A stretch of 6,443 bases of DNA from Actinomycetes bacterium (GCA_023390155.1 JAEWDJ010000171.1:1-6443), one strand, 5' to 3'. Shown: positions 1 to 5,767, counted from the first letter of the stretch. Translations and numbers: made by a program. Notes: generated by a model from the sequence alone, not told the origin.

Positions 1-687
1 GTCCATGAGTGCGCGCAGGGTCGGGGCGACGAGGACGCGGTCCTCCGGCATCGCCCAGACCGGAATCTCGCCCTCATCGGCGACGGCGCGCTCCAAAGCG
101 CCCACGATCTCGCCGATGCGCTCGCCGTCGACCCGGTTCGCGATCACGGCGAAGAGCTGGGCGTGCTCGTCGGCCAGCTCCGCGAGGGCGATCTCGGTCG
201 CCTGGAACATCTCTTCCGGCGTGCGGGCTGGGCCGGCGATGACCTGAGTGTTGGCGGGGGTGTTCTCGTCGTGACCGCGGCCGCCGAGCACGAGCAGCAC
301 CGGCGCGCCGAGGTTGGCGGCGATGCGGGCGTTGTAGCCGAGCTCGGTCGGGCTGCCGACGTCGGTGTAGTCCGAGCCCAGGATGACGACGGTGTCGAAC
401 CGCGCCTCCACCGCCCGGAACCGGTGCACGATCTCGGCGAGCGCCGCGTCCGCGTCGGCGTGGACGTCTTCGTACGTCGTCCCGATGGCCTCCTCGTACG
501 ACAGATCGGCCGTGACGCGCTCGAGCAGCAGTTCCAGCACGTAGTCGCGCTCGACCGTGGAACGGGCGATCGGGCGGAACACGCCGACGCGGCCGACCGA
601 GTGCCGCAGTGCCTCGATCACGCCGAGCGCGATCGTCGACTTGCCGGTGTGCCCCTCCGCGGAGGTGATGTAGAGCGAACGGACCAC
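1..687 (-). CDS. pta: Phosphate acetyltransferase, N-terminal part (runs off left edge)
   Basis: Pta interconverts acetyl-CoA and acetyl phosphate in the cytoplasm, normally together with acetate kinase. The visible 229 residues are the N-terminal P-loop (AAA_26-like) domain of the long, roughly 700-residue form; the DRTGG and catalytic PTA domains lie beyond the window. What I see: N-terminus VVRSLYITSAEGHTGKST with a Walker A-type GHTGKST at residues 12-18, then RVGVFRPIARS, a VVILGSDYTDVGSPTELGYN block near residues 104-123, VLLVLGGRG, and ARTPEEM. All are typical of actinobacterial Pta. The GTG start at 687 is chosen because the Walker motif follows at the expected distance and the preceding gene stops at 691, leaving 3 nt between them. 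No strong Shine-Dalgarno is visible, so translation may be coupled to the upstream gene. BioD-like proteins share the P-loop but not the other blocks. Whether ackA follows cannot be seen. Confidence 0.93.
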   Translation of the reverse strand, partial: MVRSLYITSAEGHTGKSTIALGVIEALRHSVGRVGVFRPIARSTVERDYVLELLLERVTADLSYEEAIGTTYEDVHADADAALAEIVHRFRAVEARFDTVVILGSDYTDVGSPTELGYNARIAANLGAPVLLVLGGRGHDENTPANTQVIAGPARTPEEMFQATEIALAELADEHAQLFAVIANRVDGERIGEIVGALERAVADEGEIPVWAMPEDRVLVAPTLRALMD

Positions 688-690
688 GTC

Positions 691-2040
691 TCAGCCGATC
701 CGCTCGATGGCCGGCAGACGGTATTCGCCCGAGAGCACCGCGGCTCCGGGCGCGTACATGCGCATCAGCGGGCGGAACTCCCCGGCGGGCGTCGGCAGCC
801 AGTTCGCGGCGGCCGTCGGGTCGGTGGGTCGGGTGGCGCTCATCGTGATGGTCAGTCCTCCGTCGTCGTCGTACACGATCCCCCTCGTCCGGTCGCCCAC
901 GGAGTACCGGTCCGCCGCGTTGGCGACAAGGAAGTACCCCGGGAGGTCGTACATGGTGAGGGACCAGAAGGCGCCGACCGGCGGGGTCGGCGCGAGGCGC
1001 AGCCGGTAGACGTGCTCACCGCTGAGCGCGTCGCCGTCGGCGTCCTCGTACGTGGCGGAGTAGGCGGCCTCGTAGCCGTGGTTGCCCCACAGCCCGCCGA
1101 GCGCCGCAGCCGCGCGGACGGCGTAGCGCGTCCGCGGGTCGTCCAGCTTCCAGGCTGGGTCGTCGAGGGCGCCCACCTCGAAGAAGTCCAGGTTGTAGTC
1201 GAACGCGTGGAGGCTGACCTGCCAGTGGTTCACCGCCGGCGATCCCGTGCGCAGGGACGACTCGAGCGCCTCCTTGCCGACGGCGTAGCCGGTCTCGAGC
1301 GCCGCGCGGAGGTCGTCCGGCAGCTCCCCGACGGGCGTGTCGCCGGTGAGGCCCAGATCGGCGTACGACGCCAGCGCGGCCAGATCGCGCTCCGCGGGCG
1401 GGAAGGCCTGCGACCACACCCGCAGCCGCTCAAAGAAGGTGAGCGCCTCGCTCGACTGCTCGGCGACCGCCGGCACGCCGGCCGGGGGCACAAGCGAACG
1501 CAGCACCGGCGTGAGGGTCAGTGCGTCCTGGAGGGCGTGGACCGCAGGGAGGTCCTCCGCGCCGTCCACCGCCCAGCGACCGACGATGGTCGCGATGCGG
1601 GTCGGGAAGCGGATGACGGTGACGTCGTCGTCTGCTCCCTCTGCTCCGTCTGCTCCGTCGCCGTCGTCGCTCGGCGGCACGAGCAGGAAGTCACCGGCGC
1701 CGTTCCCGGTCGCCCGGGTGCCCACATAGGCGAAGTCGTTCGTCCACGCATCCACGAACTGGAGCACGTAGTACCGCTCCCCCGCGGCCGGGACGCTCAG
1801 CAGCACCGGCCCGACCGCGAGATCGACCTGCGCGATCGAATACACCGTGTCGTTGTTGATCGACACGAACCGATCCGCCGGCCCCGCCAGCGTCCGCGCG
1901 TGCCCGAAGCTGTTGAACGGCGTCGCCGGAACCGCCCCGATCCCCTCCCGCGCGAAACGCCCGACCTGCTCGAGGTCGAACACCAACGGGAAACCGACGA
2001 CGAACGCCTCGGACGCCAGCTCGGCCCAGTGCTCGGTCAT
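691..2040 (-). CDS. DUF1254/DUF1214 domain-containing protein
   Basis: This 449-residue protein has no established biochemical role. The N-terminal DUF1254 part spans roughly residues 8-150 (FVVGFPLVFDLEQ, the NNDTVYSIAQVDL block near 62-74, then YYVLQFVDAWTNDF). The C-terminal DUF1214 part spans roughly 325-432 (FWSLTMYDLPGYFLVAN, RYSVGDRT, NWLPTPAGEFRPLMRMY). Both hallmark blocks are intact and the length is normal for the family. No signal peptide or membrane segment is visible, so it is probably cytoplasmic, unlike exported members of the family. The ATG at 2040 is preceded by GAGG (2048-2051) at 7-nt spacing. An acidic, low-complexity insert at residues 124-139 is encoded partly by a 9-bp tandem repeat. 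It is the first gene of a two-gene unit with pta, whose start lies 3 nt after this stop. The pairing with acetate metabolism is suggestive only. Confidence 0.88.
   Translation of the reverse strand: MTEHWAELASEAFVVGFPLVFDLEQVGRFAREGIGAVPATPFNSFGHARTLAGPADRFVSINNDTVYSIAQVDLAVGPVLLSVPAAGERYYVLQFVDAWTNDFAYVGTRATGNGAGDFLLVPPSDDGDGADGAEGADDDVTVIRFPTRIATIVGRWAVDGAEDLPAVHALQDALTLTPVLRSLVPPAGVPAVAEQSSEALTFFERLRVWSQAFPPAERDLAALASYADLGLTGDTPVGELPDDLRAALETGYAVGKEALESSLRTGSPAVNHWQVSLHAFDYNLDFFEVGALDDPAWKLDDPRTRYAVRAAAALGGLWGNHGYEAAYSATYEDADGDALSGEHVYRLRLAPTPPVGAFWSLTMYDLPGYFLVANAADRYSVGDRTRGIVYDDDGGLTITMSATRPTDPTAAANWLPTPAGEFRPLMRMYAPGAAVLSGEYRLPAIERIG
1631..1657. repeat. 9-bp tandem repeat, three copies, inside the DUF1254 gene
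   Basis: Three copies of TCTGCTCC(C/G) lie end to end, followed by related TCG/CCG triplets. Read on the minus strand they encode a run of (D/E)-G-A triplets within the acidic insert of the DUF1254/DUF1214 protein. The unit is a multiple of 3, so gain or loss of copies keeps the frame. Confidence 0.7.
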
Positions 2041-2069
2041 TCCACCACCTCAATCCTCGGCGGGATGCC

Positions 2070-2087
2070 ATTCTACAGAACGTAGAA
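2070..2087 (-). promoter_or_regulatory. Putative -10 box and overlapping inverted repeat upstream of DUF1254-pta
   Basis: On the minus strand TAGAAT (2075-2070) matches TATAAT at five of six positions, and transcription from it would start about 22 nt before the DUF1254 start codon. It overlaps a perfect 6-bp inverted repeat with a 5-bp centre, TTCTACAGAACGTAGAA (2071-2087). No good -35 box is seen at 16-18 bp. A dyad over the -10 box is a common arrangement for a repressor site, but the cognate regulator is not identifiable here. Confidence 0.45.
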
Positions 2088-2134
2088 GAGCTGTGGAGCT
2101 GACCTCACTCTACGCGGCGGCACCCCCGCAGCGG

Positions 2135-2154
2135 AAAGAAAAAGACCCCCCACG
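2135..2154 (-). terminator. Probable intrinsic termination site of the SRP RNA
   Basis: The GC-rich 3' strand of the SRP hairpin (2154-2146) runs straight into TCTTTTTCTTT on the minus strand (2145-2135). A stable stem followed by a U-tract is the layout of a Rho-independent terminator, here formed by the RNA's own closing helix. Confidence 0.5.
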
Positions 2155-2232
2155 CACCCGCCAGAGCCCGGTTACCCTTGCTGCGTTTCCGCCCTGGGGG
2201 AGTTGGCCTGGATGGCGCCACGTGGGGAGCCG
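2136..2232 (-). ncRNA. ffs: Bacterial small signal recognition particle RNA (4.5S-type)
   Basis: This is the RNA that binds Ffh and acts in co-translational targeting of membrane and secreted proteins. The diagnostic domain IV is visible on the minus strand: CAGG (2196-2193), stem GCG, GAAA tetraloop (2189-2186), stem CGC, AGCA (2182-2179). This is the same symmetric-loop layout as in E. coli 4.5S RNA (CAGG-stem-GGAA-stem-AGCA). The 5' strand with CCCCACG (around 2227-2221) pairs with CGTGGGG (2154-2148), and an inner CGCCA/TGGCG pairing follows, so the whole forms one long hairpin of about 97 nt. The ends are estimated from the -10 box upstream and the U-tract downstream. It faces away from the tRNA-Ser gene. 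Confidence 0.88.
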
Positions 2233-2238
2233 GAGACC

Positions 2239-2244
2239 AGTGTA
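2239..2244 (-). promoter_or_regulatory. Putative -10 box of the SRP RNA gene
   Basis: TACACT on the minus strand (2244-2239) fits TANNNT. It lies about 7 bp before the estimated 5' end of the RNA near 2232. No recognisable -35 box is found at 16-18 bp, which is frequent in high-GC actinobacteria. Confidence 0.45.
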
Positions 2245-2291
2245 GCGGGTCGCGCTGGGAGGCCGTGCACCGACCGCCCTCCGACGTCCGG

Positions 2292-2297
2292 TAAGAT
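2292..2297 (+). promoter_or_regulatory. Putative -10 box of the tRNA-Ser gene
   Basis: TAAGAT fits TANNNT and stands out in an otherwise GC-rich stretch. It would start transcription near 2304, giving a leader of about 30 nt to be removed from the tRNA 5' end. No clear -35 box is seen. Confidence 0.35.
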
Positions 2298-2333
2298 ACT
2301 TGGAGCCGTCGCCCGCGAGGCGGTGGCAACCCA

Positions 2334-2421
2334 GGAGAATTCGCCTAGTGGCCTATGGCGCACGCTTGGAAAGCGTGTTGGGTGCAAGCCCTCGGGGGTT
2401 CGAATCCCCCATTCTCCGCCA
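2334..2421 (+). tRNA. tRNA-Ser (anticodon GGA)
   Basis: The acceptor stem GGAGAAT (2334-2340) pairs fully with ATTCTCC (2411-2417), followed by discriminator G and an encoded CCA (2419-2421). The anticodon stem CACGC/GCGTG (2361-2365, 2373-2377) encloses loop TTGGAAA with anticodon GGA at 2368-2370, reading UCC and UCU. The T arm is GGGGG-TTCGAAT-CCCCC. The long variable arm with a GGG/CCC helix between 2378 and 2392 is the class II feature expected of tRNA-Ser. No duplicate of the 3' end is seen in the window, so nothing shows use as an integration site. Confidence 0.97.
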
Positions 2422-2488
2422 GTTAGTCGCTTCTCGCGCGCTGCATTTCTCGAGCACCGTGTCGCGCTCCGAGCCTTGGCCGTTGGTC

Positions 2489-2968
2489 TCAGGGTGCAGC
2501 GCATCCGGCGAGGCTTGTTGCGATCACGGGATCACTGCACGATCGCTGCATCCATCCCGCATCACCGCCGTATGAATCGAAGGCGTTGGTGGAGTAGACG
2601 GTCACTTCTCCGCTGCTCGGGGTAACGAAGGCGAAAGACACGATGGGGTCGCCTTCGGAGGTCGGGACGCTCCACGCGAGTTCCGCAGCGTCTCGGTTGG
2701 AGACCGCCGCCGTGAGACAGTCGAGGGCGTCGGAGGGCAGCGTCTGGCCCTGATCAAGGACGAACGCCCCGCACGAGTTCTCGGCGTCGCCGGCACGAAC
2801 GGGAGCGGGTGCATCGGACAGTGCTCGTGCGGCGTCGATGGGATCCCCGGCCGGAGCACGTCCTGCGGGGTGCGACTGTGCGCACCCCGAAAGGAGCGCA
2901 GCGACGGTCACGAGCGCGAGGCTGCCGCCCGACGTCGATGAGCGGCGCCTTCCAACGATCCGGATCAT
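2489..2968 (-). CDS. Small secreted lipoprotein of unknown function
   Basis: A 159-residue protein with a clear lipoprotein signal. It has a basic n-region (MIRIVGRRR), a hydrophobic stretch SLALVTVAALL, and lipobox LSGC with the lipidated Cys at residue 29, so it should be anchored on the outer face of the membrane. After a Pro/Ala-rich linker (about 30-62) a compact domain begins at SCGAFVLDQG, with four further cysteines (66, 84, 144, 156) that could form two disulfides. The motif DCLTAAV...GDPIVSFAFV...GEVTVYSTN...W is shared, as far as I recall, with small lipoproteins of DUF4362 type; I hold this weakly. I chose the ATG at 2968 because it gives a normal-length signal peptide. A GTG at 2998 in the same frame adds 10 residues and would sit only 6 nt after the MFS stop. 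Neither start has a strong Shine-Dalgarno. It is probably co-transcribed with the MFS gene. Confidence 0.75.
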   Translation of the reverse strand: MIRIVGRRRSSTSGGSLALVTVAALLSGCAQSHPAGRAPAGDPIDAARALSDAPAPVRAGDAENSCGAFVLDQGQTLPSDALDCLTAAVSNRDAAELAWSVPTSEGDPIVSFAFVTPSSGEVTVYSTNAFDSYGGDAGWMQRSCSDPVIATSLAGCAAP

Positions 2969-3004
2969 GGCGACCAAGGTACCGGGCAGCGCCGCCACGC
3001 CCGC

Positions 3005-4429
3005 TCAGTCGAACACCTCCTCGGCCGCCTGGCGGGGCAGCAGCGGCACGGCGAGCAGGCACGCTCCGACCAGGCAGAGGATGACGACCAGGGTCAGCGT
3101 CATCGCCTGCACACCGCCCTCGGCGACCGAGCCGAGGAAGAGGCTCGTCACGAGGGCCGAGCCCACCCCGTTGGCGACCTGCTGCACGGCCGTCAGCGAC
3201 CCGCTCGCCGCGCCCGCCTCGTGCGGCTCCACGTCGCCGAGGGCCGTGTTGAAGATCGTGCTGAAGCAGATGCCCGCGCCCAGCCCGATGATGAACGTCG
3301 CGATCGCGTTCTGCCACCACTGCACCCCCGCGCCCGCCGTGTTCACGATGACGAGCATCGCGGCCGTGCCGACGATCGTGGTCACGAGCCCGGCGACGAC
3401 CATCTTCCGGCCCAGGCGGCCGAGCAGGGCCGCGCTGACGCCGGACCCGCCGATGATGCCGACGGTGAGGGGGATCAGGCTCAGCGAGGTCTGCGTCGGC
3501 GAGTAGTGCAGCGAGAGCTGGAGGTAGAGCGAGATCACGTACATCAGCCCGCTGAAGCCGGCGAACACCAGCAGCCCCATGACGAGGCCCGAGCTGAAGC
3601 CGCGGTTCGCGAGCAGGCTGCGTGCGAGCAGGGGCTGATCGCTGCGCGCCTGACGCCACGCGAACGCGGCGAACAGCACCACCCCGAGGGCTGCACTGGC
3701 GATGGGCAGCGCCGTCCAGCCGTCCGTGGAGCCGGTGATCAGGCCGAACAGGATGCCGAACAGGGACAGCGCGAGCAGCACGCTCCCCCACGCGTCGATC
3801 CGCACGTCGCGCTGGGCGGGGACGTTCGGCAGGAACTTCAGGGCCAGCGCGAAGGCGATGCCCCCGAGGACGATGTTGATCAGGAAGATCGGCCGCCACT
3901 GCAGCCCGAAGAGGTCGGCGTCGATGAGCACGCCGCCCAGCAGAGGGCCGCCGACGGCGAAGACGCCGAGCATCGGCGCGAACACGCTGAACGCCTTCTG
4001 CAGCGCGGGCTTCGGGAAGGTCGCCGTCATGATGGCCATCCCCTGCGGGATCAGCAGCGCGCCGAAGACCCCCTGGGCGGCGCGCGCCACGATCAGGAGG
4101 GCCGGGTCGAGCGCGAGGCCGGCGGCCGCGGAGGCGAGCACGAATCCGGCCATGCCGATCAAGAACGTGCGGCGCTGCCCGAAGCGATCGCCGATCCGGC
4201 CGCCGAGCACCAGGAGCGAGCCGAGTGCGAGGGCGTAGGCGGCGCCCAGCCACTTGATCAGGCTCGCGTCGGCGTGGAGGTCGGCGACCACGCTCGGTGC
4301 GGCGACGTTGGTGATCGTCGAGTCGATGAGATCCATCGCGTCGGCGAGCAGCACGACGATGAGGGTCAGCCAGATCTGCGCGGGGCCGAGTGCCCGGGGT
4401 GCAGCGGCGAGGGGTGCGGTCGTTGTCAT
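3005..4429 (-). CDS. MFS transporter, DHA2 family (14-TM drug/proton antiporter type)
   Basis: A 474-residue integral membrane protein, probably a proton-driven exporter of drugs or toxic metabolites (EmrB/QacA type); the substrate cannot be told from sequence. TM1 carries the DHA2 signature LADAMDLIDSTITNVAAP (residues 28-45, with Asp33). Motif A, GRIGDRFGQRR (77-87), follows TM2. The antiporter motif C variant VGGPLLGG (159-166) is in TM5. About fourteen hydrophobic segments can be counted to the C-terminal VPLLPRQAAEEVFD. Length is normal. The ATG at 4429 is chosen because AAGGAGA (4440-4434) precedes it at 4 nt and the TM1 signature follows at once. The same frame stays open upstream to 6088, but that is only GC-rich noise running through tetR and other genes. 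It is divergent from tetR and followed by a lipoprotein gene. Confidence 0.93.
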   Translation of the reverse strand: MTTTAPLAAAPRALGPAQIWLTLIVVLLADAMDLIDSTITNVAAPSVVADLHADASLIKWLGAAYALALGSLLVLGGRIGDRFGQRRTFLIGMAGFVLASAAAGLALDPALLIVARAAQGVFGALLIPQGMAIMTATFPKPALQKAFSVFAPMLGVFAVGGPLLGGVLIDADLFGLQWRPIFLINIVLGGIAFALALKFLPNVPAQRDVRIDAWGSVLLALSLFGILFGLITGSTDGWTALPIASAALGVVLFAAFAWRQARSDQPLLARSLLANRGFSSGLVMGLLVFAGFSGLMYVISLYLQLSLHYSPTQTSLSLIPLTVGIIGGSGVSAALLGRLGRKMVVAGLVTTIVGTAAMLVIVNTAGAGVQWWQNAIATFIIGLGAGICFSTIFNTALGDVEPHEAGAASGSLTAVQQVANGVGSALVTSLFLGSVAEGGVQAMTLTLVVILCLVGACLLAVPLLPRQAAEEVFD

Positions 4430-4451
4430 CAGTTCTCCTTGGTCACGGGGA

Positions 4452-4480
4452 AGAATAACGAACATGTTCGTTACGATCAA
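4452..4480 (-). promoter_or_regulatory. Promoter of the MFS transporter gene
   Basis: On the minus strand, -35 TTGATC (4480-4475), a 17-bp spacer and -10 TATTCT (4457-4452) lie just upstream of the Shine-Dalgarno and start codon. Transcription would start near 4445, giving a leader of about 16 nt. The spacer is almost entirely filled by the perfect 18-bp palindrome TAACGAACATGTTCGTTA (4456-4473), a typical position for repression by a TetR-family protein. Confidence 0.65.
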
Positions 4481-4501
4481 GTTCGTGGCAAACGCGTTCG
4501 T
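4458..4501. promoter_or_regulatory. Three tandem TetR-type operator dyads, 15-bp period
   Basis: The dyad ACGAAC-N2-GTTCGT occurs three times. Site 1 at 4458-4471 is perfect and extends to an 18-bp palindrome. Site 2 at 4473-4486 (ACGATC-AA-GTTCGT) has one mismatch. Site 3 at 4488-4501 (GCAAAC-GC-GTTCGT) has two mismatches. The right half GTTCGT is identical in all three and starts at 4466, 4481 and 4496. Binding by the divergent TetR-family protein is an inference from position and symmetry. Confidence 0.7.
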
Positions 4502-4509
4502 GATATGCT
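4482..4509 (+). promoter_or_regulatory. Putative tetR promoter (possibly leaderless transcript)
   Basis: TATGCT (4504-4509) fits a -10 box. The -35 is poor (TTCGTG at 4482-4487, 16-bp spacer). The expected transcription start, about 7 bp past the -10 box, falls at or next to the ATG at 4517, and no Shine-Dalgarno is present. A leaderless mRNA would explain this. Operator site 3 lies inside the spacer, consistent with autoregulation. Confidence 0.4.
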
Positions 4510-4516
4510 GACGTCC

Positions 4517-5194
4517 ATGACGCCGCCCCCCTCGCCCGCAAGCCGCCGAGAACGCCCCGCGAAGCCGGCCCTCACGAAAGAGGGCATCATCGACGCCGCG
4601 ATGGCGATCGTCACCGATCCCGACGGGCCGAGCCTGACCCTCCGCCGCCTGGCGGAGCGGCTCGACACGGGGCCCGCGTCGCTCTACGTGTACATCCGCA
4701 ACATCACCGAGCTGAACGCGCTGCTCCTCGACCGGCTGCTGGCCGACCTCGACACGGCCTGGCCGCCGTCCGAGCCGTGGCGGCCGCGGCTCCACCGCGC
4801 ACTCCTGGACTACTCGGTCCTGCTCGCCCGGTATCCGGCTCTTGCGCGGACGGCGCTGCTCGTGTGGCCGGACGGACCGAGCTACCTCGACCTGCTGGAG
4901 CTCCTGATGCGCCTGCTGGAGGAGGCGGGCGTCGACGACGCGGTGGCCGTGCGGTCCGTCGACCTGCTGCTGCAGCTCGCCACCGCCTCGGCCGTCGAGT
5001 GGAGCGGCCGCTCGCAAGCGGACGGGCAGGACCTCGACGACCTCGGCGCGACACTCGCGGCGGCGGACAGCGCCCGGCACCCCACCCTCGTGCGGGTCGG
5101 CGCGGATGCCTTCGTCAGCGGCGAACCCGACGAGCGCCACGGTTGGGTGATCGACGCGCTCCTCGACGGCATCCTCGCCGCCCGCCGGCCGTGA
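4517..5194 (+). CDS. TetR/AcrR family transcriptional regulator
   Basis: A 225-residue DNA-binding protein, probably the repressor of the divergent MFS exporter and of itself. The N-terminal helix-turn-helix domain spans about residues 18-72: LTKEGIIDAAMAIV, then SLTLRRLAERLDTGPASLYVYIRN (39-61), with the LAERL...SLYVYI pattern of the TetR recognition region. The helical C-terminal part, about 85-225, resembles the TetR_C_1 type and should hold the ligand pocket and dimer interface; the ligand is unknown. Two in-frame starts, 4505 and 4517, are possible. I chose 4517 because the -10 box TATGCT covers the 4505 ATG, so the mRNA would begin too late to include it. The N-terminal tail is Pro/Arg-rich. 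The next gene starts 42 nt downstream and is probably in the same operon. Confidence 0.9.
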   Translation: MTPPPSPASRRERPAKPALTKEGIIDAAMAIVTDPDGPSLTLRRLAERLDTGPASLYVYIRNITELNALLLDRLLADLDTAWPPSEPWRPRLHRALLDYSVLLARYPALARTALLVWPDGPSYLDLLELLMRLLEEAGVDDAVAVRSVDLLLQLATASAVEWSGRSQADGQDLDDLGATLAAADSARHPTLVRVGADAFVSGEPDERHGWVIDALLDGILAARRP

Positions 5195-5236
5195 CCGCGG
5201 CCACTGGACGAGACCTCCACCCGGAAAGGATCCACC

Positions 5237-5677
5237 ATGCTCAAGGCAACGGCCGGCGATGACGACCGCGAGGCCGCGCAGGCGGTCACCGCGGTCCTGG
5301 ACGCGTACCGCGACGCCTGGAACGCGGGCGACGCCGACGCGTTCGGAAACCTGTTCACCGCTGACGCGACGTACGTCATCTTCCTCGGCGACGCCCTCCT
5401 CGGCCGCGACGCCATCCGCGAGAACCATCGCGACGTGTTCACGAAGTGGCAGGCCGGCACCACGCTCGCCGTGCGCCCGGTCAGCATCCGCCGGCTGTCG
5501 GAGACCGTCATCAGCGTACTGACCGTCGGAGGCATCGACACCGACCCGGAGGCGATCCCGATCGACAAGTTCCAGACGTTCACCCTGGTGCGCGACGGCT
5601 CCGGCTGGAAGGTCGCGGCCTTCCACAACACGAGCATGGCGGCGTGGAGCGTGGAACGGTACAACCGGGCGGAGTGA
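5237..5677 (+). CDS. SgcJ/EcaC-family NTF2-like protein
   Basis: A 146-residue protein of the NTF2/SnoaL-like alpha+beta barrel fold, annotated as the SgcJ/EcaC family and related to DUF4440. Members are small, usually dimeric, cytoplasmic proteins whose pocket binds or converts hydrophobic small molecules; most, like this one, have no proven reaction. Hallmarks: the first helices with YRDAWNAGDADAFGNLFTADATYV (24-47), the strand region after LLGRDAIRENH (54-64), and the C-terminal GWKVAAFHNTSM (123-134), whose W-x-V-x-x-x-H-N pattern is diagnostic. Length is complete for the family. The ATG at 5237 has GGAAAGGA (5223-5230) 6 nt upstream. Following tetR by 42 nt, it may act on the same compound that is sensed and exported by its neighbours (inference). 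The catalytic 'oxidoreductase' label often given to the family is not supported here. Confidence 0.87.
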   Translation: MLKATAGDDDREAAQAVTAVLDAYRDAWNAGDADAFGNLFTADATYVIFLGDALLGRDAIRENHRDVFTKWQAGTTLAVRPVSIRRLSETVISVLTVGGIDTDPEAIPIDKFQTFTLVRDGSGWKVAAFHNTSMAAWSVERYNRAE

Positions 5678-5743
5678 GTCACCCCGCGCCTCTCCCCCTG
5701 TCAACCCTGCGACCTCCCCTCTCCTCCGGCGTACTGCTCTACG

Positions 5744-5756
5744 CACACCAGGTGTG
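5744..5756. repeat. Short perfect palindrome before the DUF2231 gene
   Basis: CACACC-A-GGTGTG is a perfect 6+1+6 inverted repeat that ends directly at the Shine-Dalgarno AGGAG (5757-5761). With a one-base centre it suits a protein-binding DNA site better than an RNA hairpin. No convincing promoter is seen in the 90-bp gap (5678-5767), and no terminator after the SgcJ/EcaC gene. Confidence 0.4.
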
Positions 5757-5767
5757 AGGAGCAGACC

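Noticed and set aside
1738..1743. Another GTTCGT half-site, inside the DUF1254 gene
   Set aside because: A lone 6-bp half-site within coding sequence without a partner ACGAAC; expected by chance.
163..2085. A 640-codon open frame on the plus strand opposite pta and the DUF1254/DUF1214 gene
   Set aside because: Its translation is Arg/Val/Gly-rich low-complexity sequence without domain signatures, whereas the opposite strand encodes two recognisable families. It is an antisense shadow caused by high GC.
2422..2488. Possible terminator or att repeat after tRNA-Ser
   Set aside because: No hairpin followed by a T-run and no copy of the tRNA 3' end is visible; the 67 bp show nothing supportable.
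2754..4253. A 499-codon minus-strand frame overlapping the MFS gene
   Set aside because: Arg/Pro/Ala-rich out-of-frame translation of the MFS coding region, with no membrane segments or motifs.
5676..5704. TTGACA on the minus strand (5704-5699) as a possible promoter
   Set aside because: No -10 box lies at 16-18 bp, and it would transcribe antisense into the SgcJ/EcaC gene.
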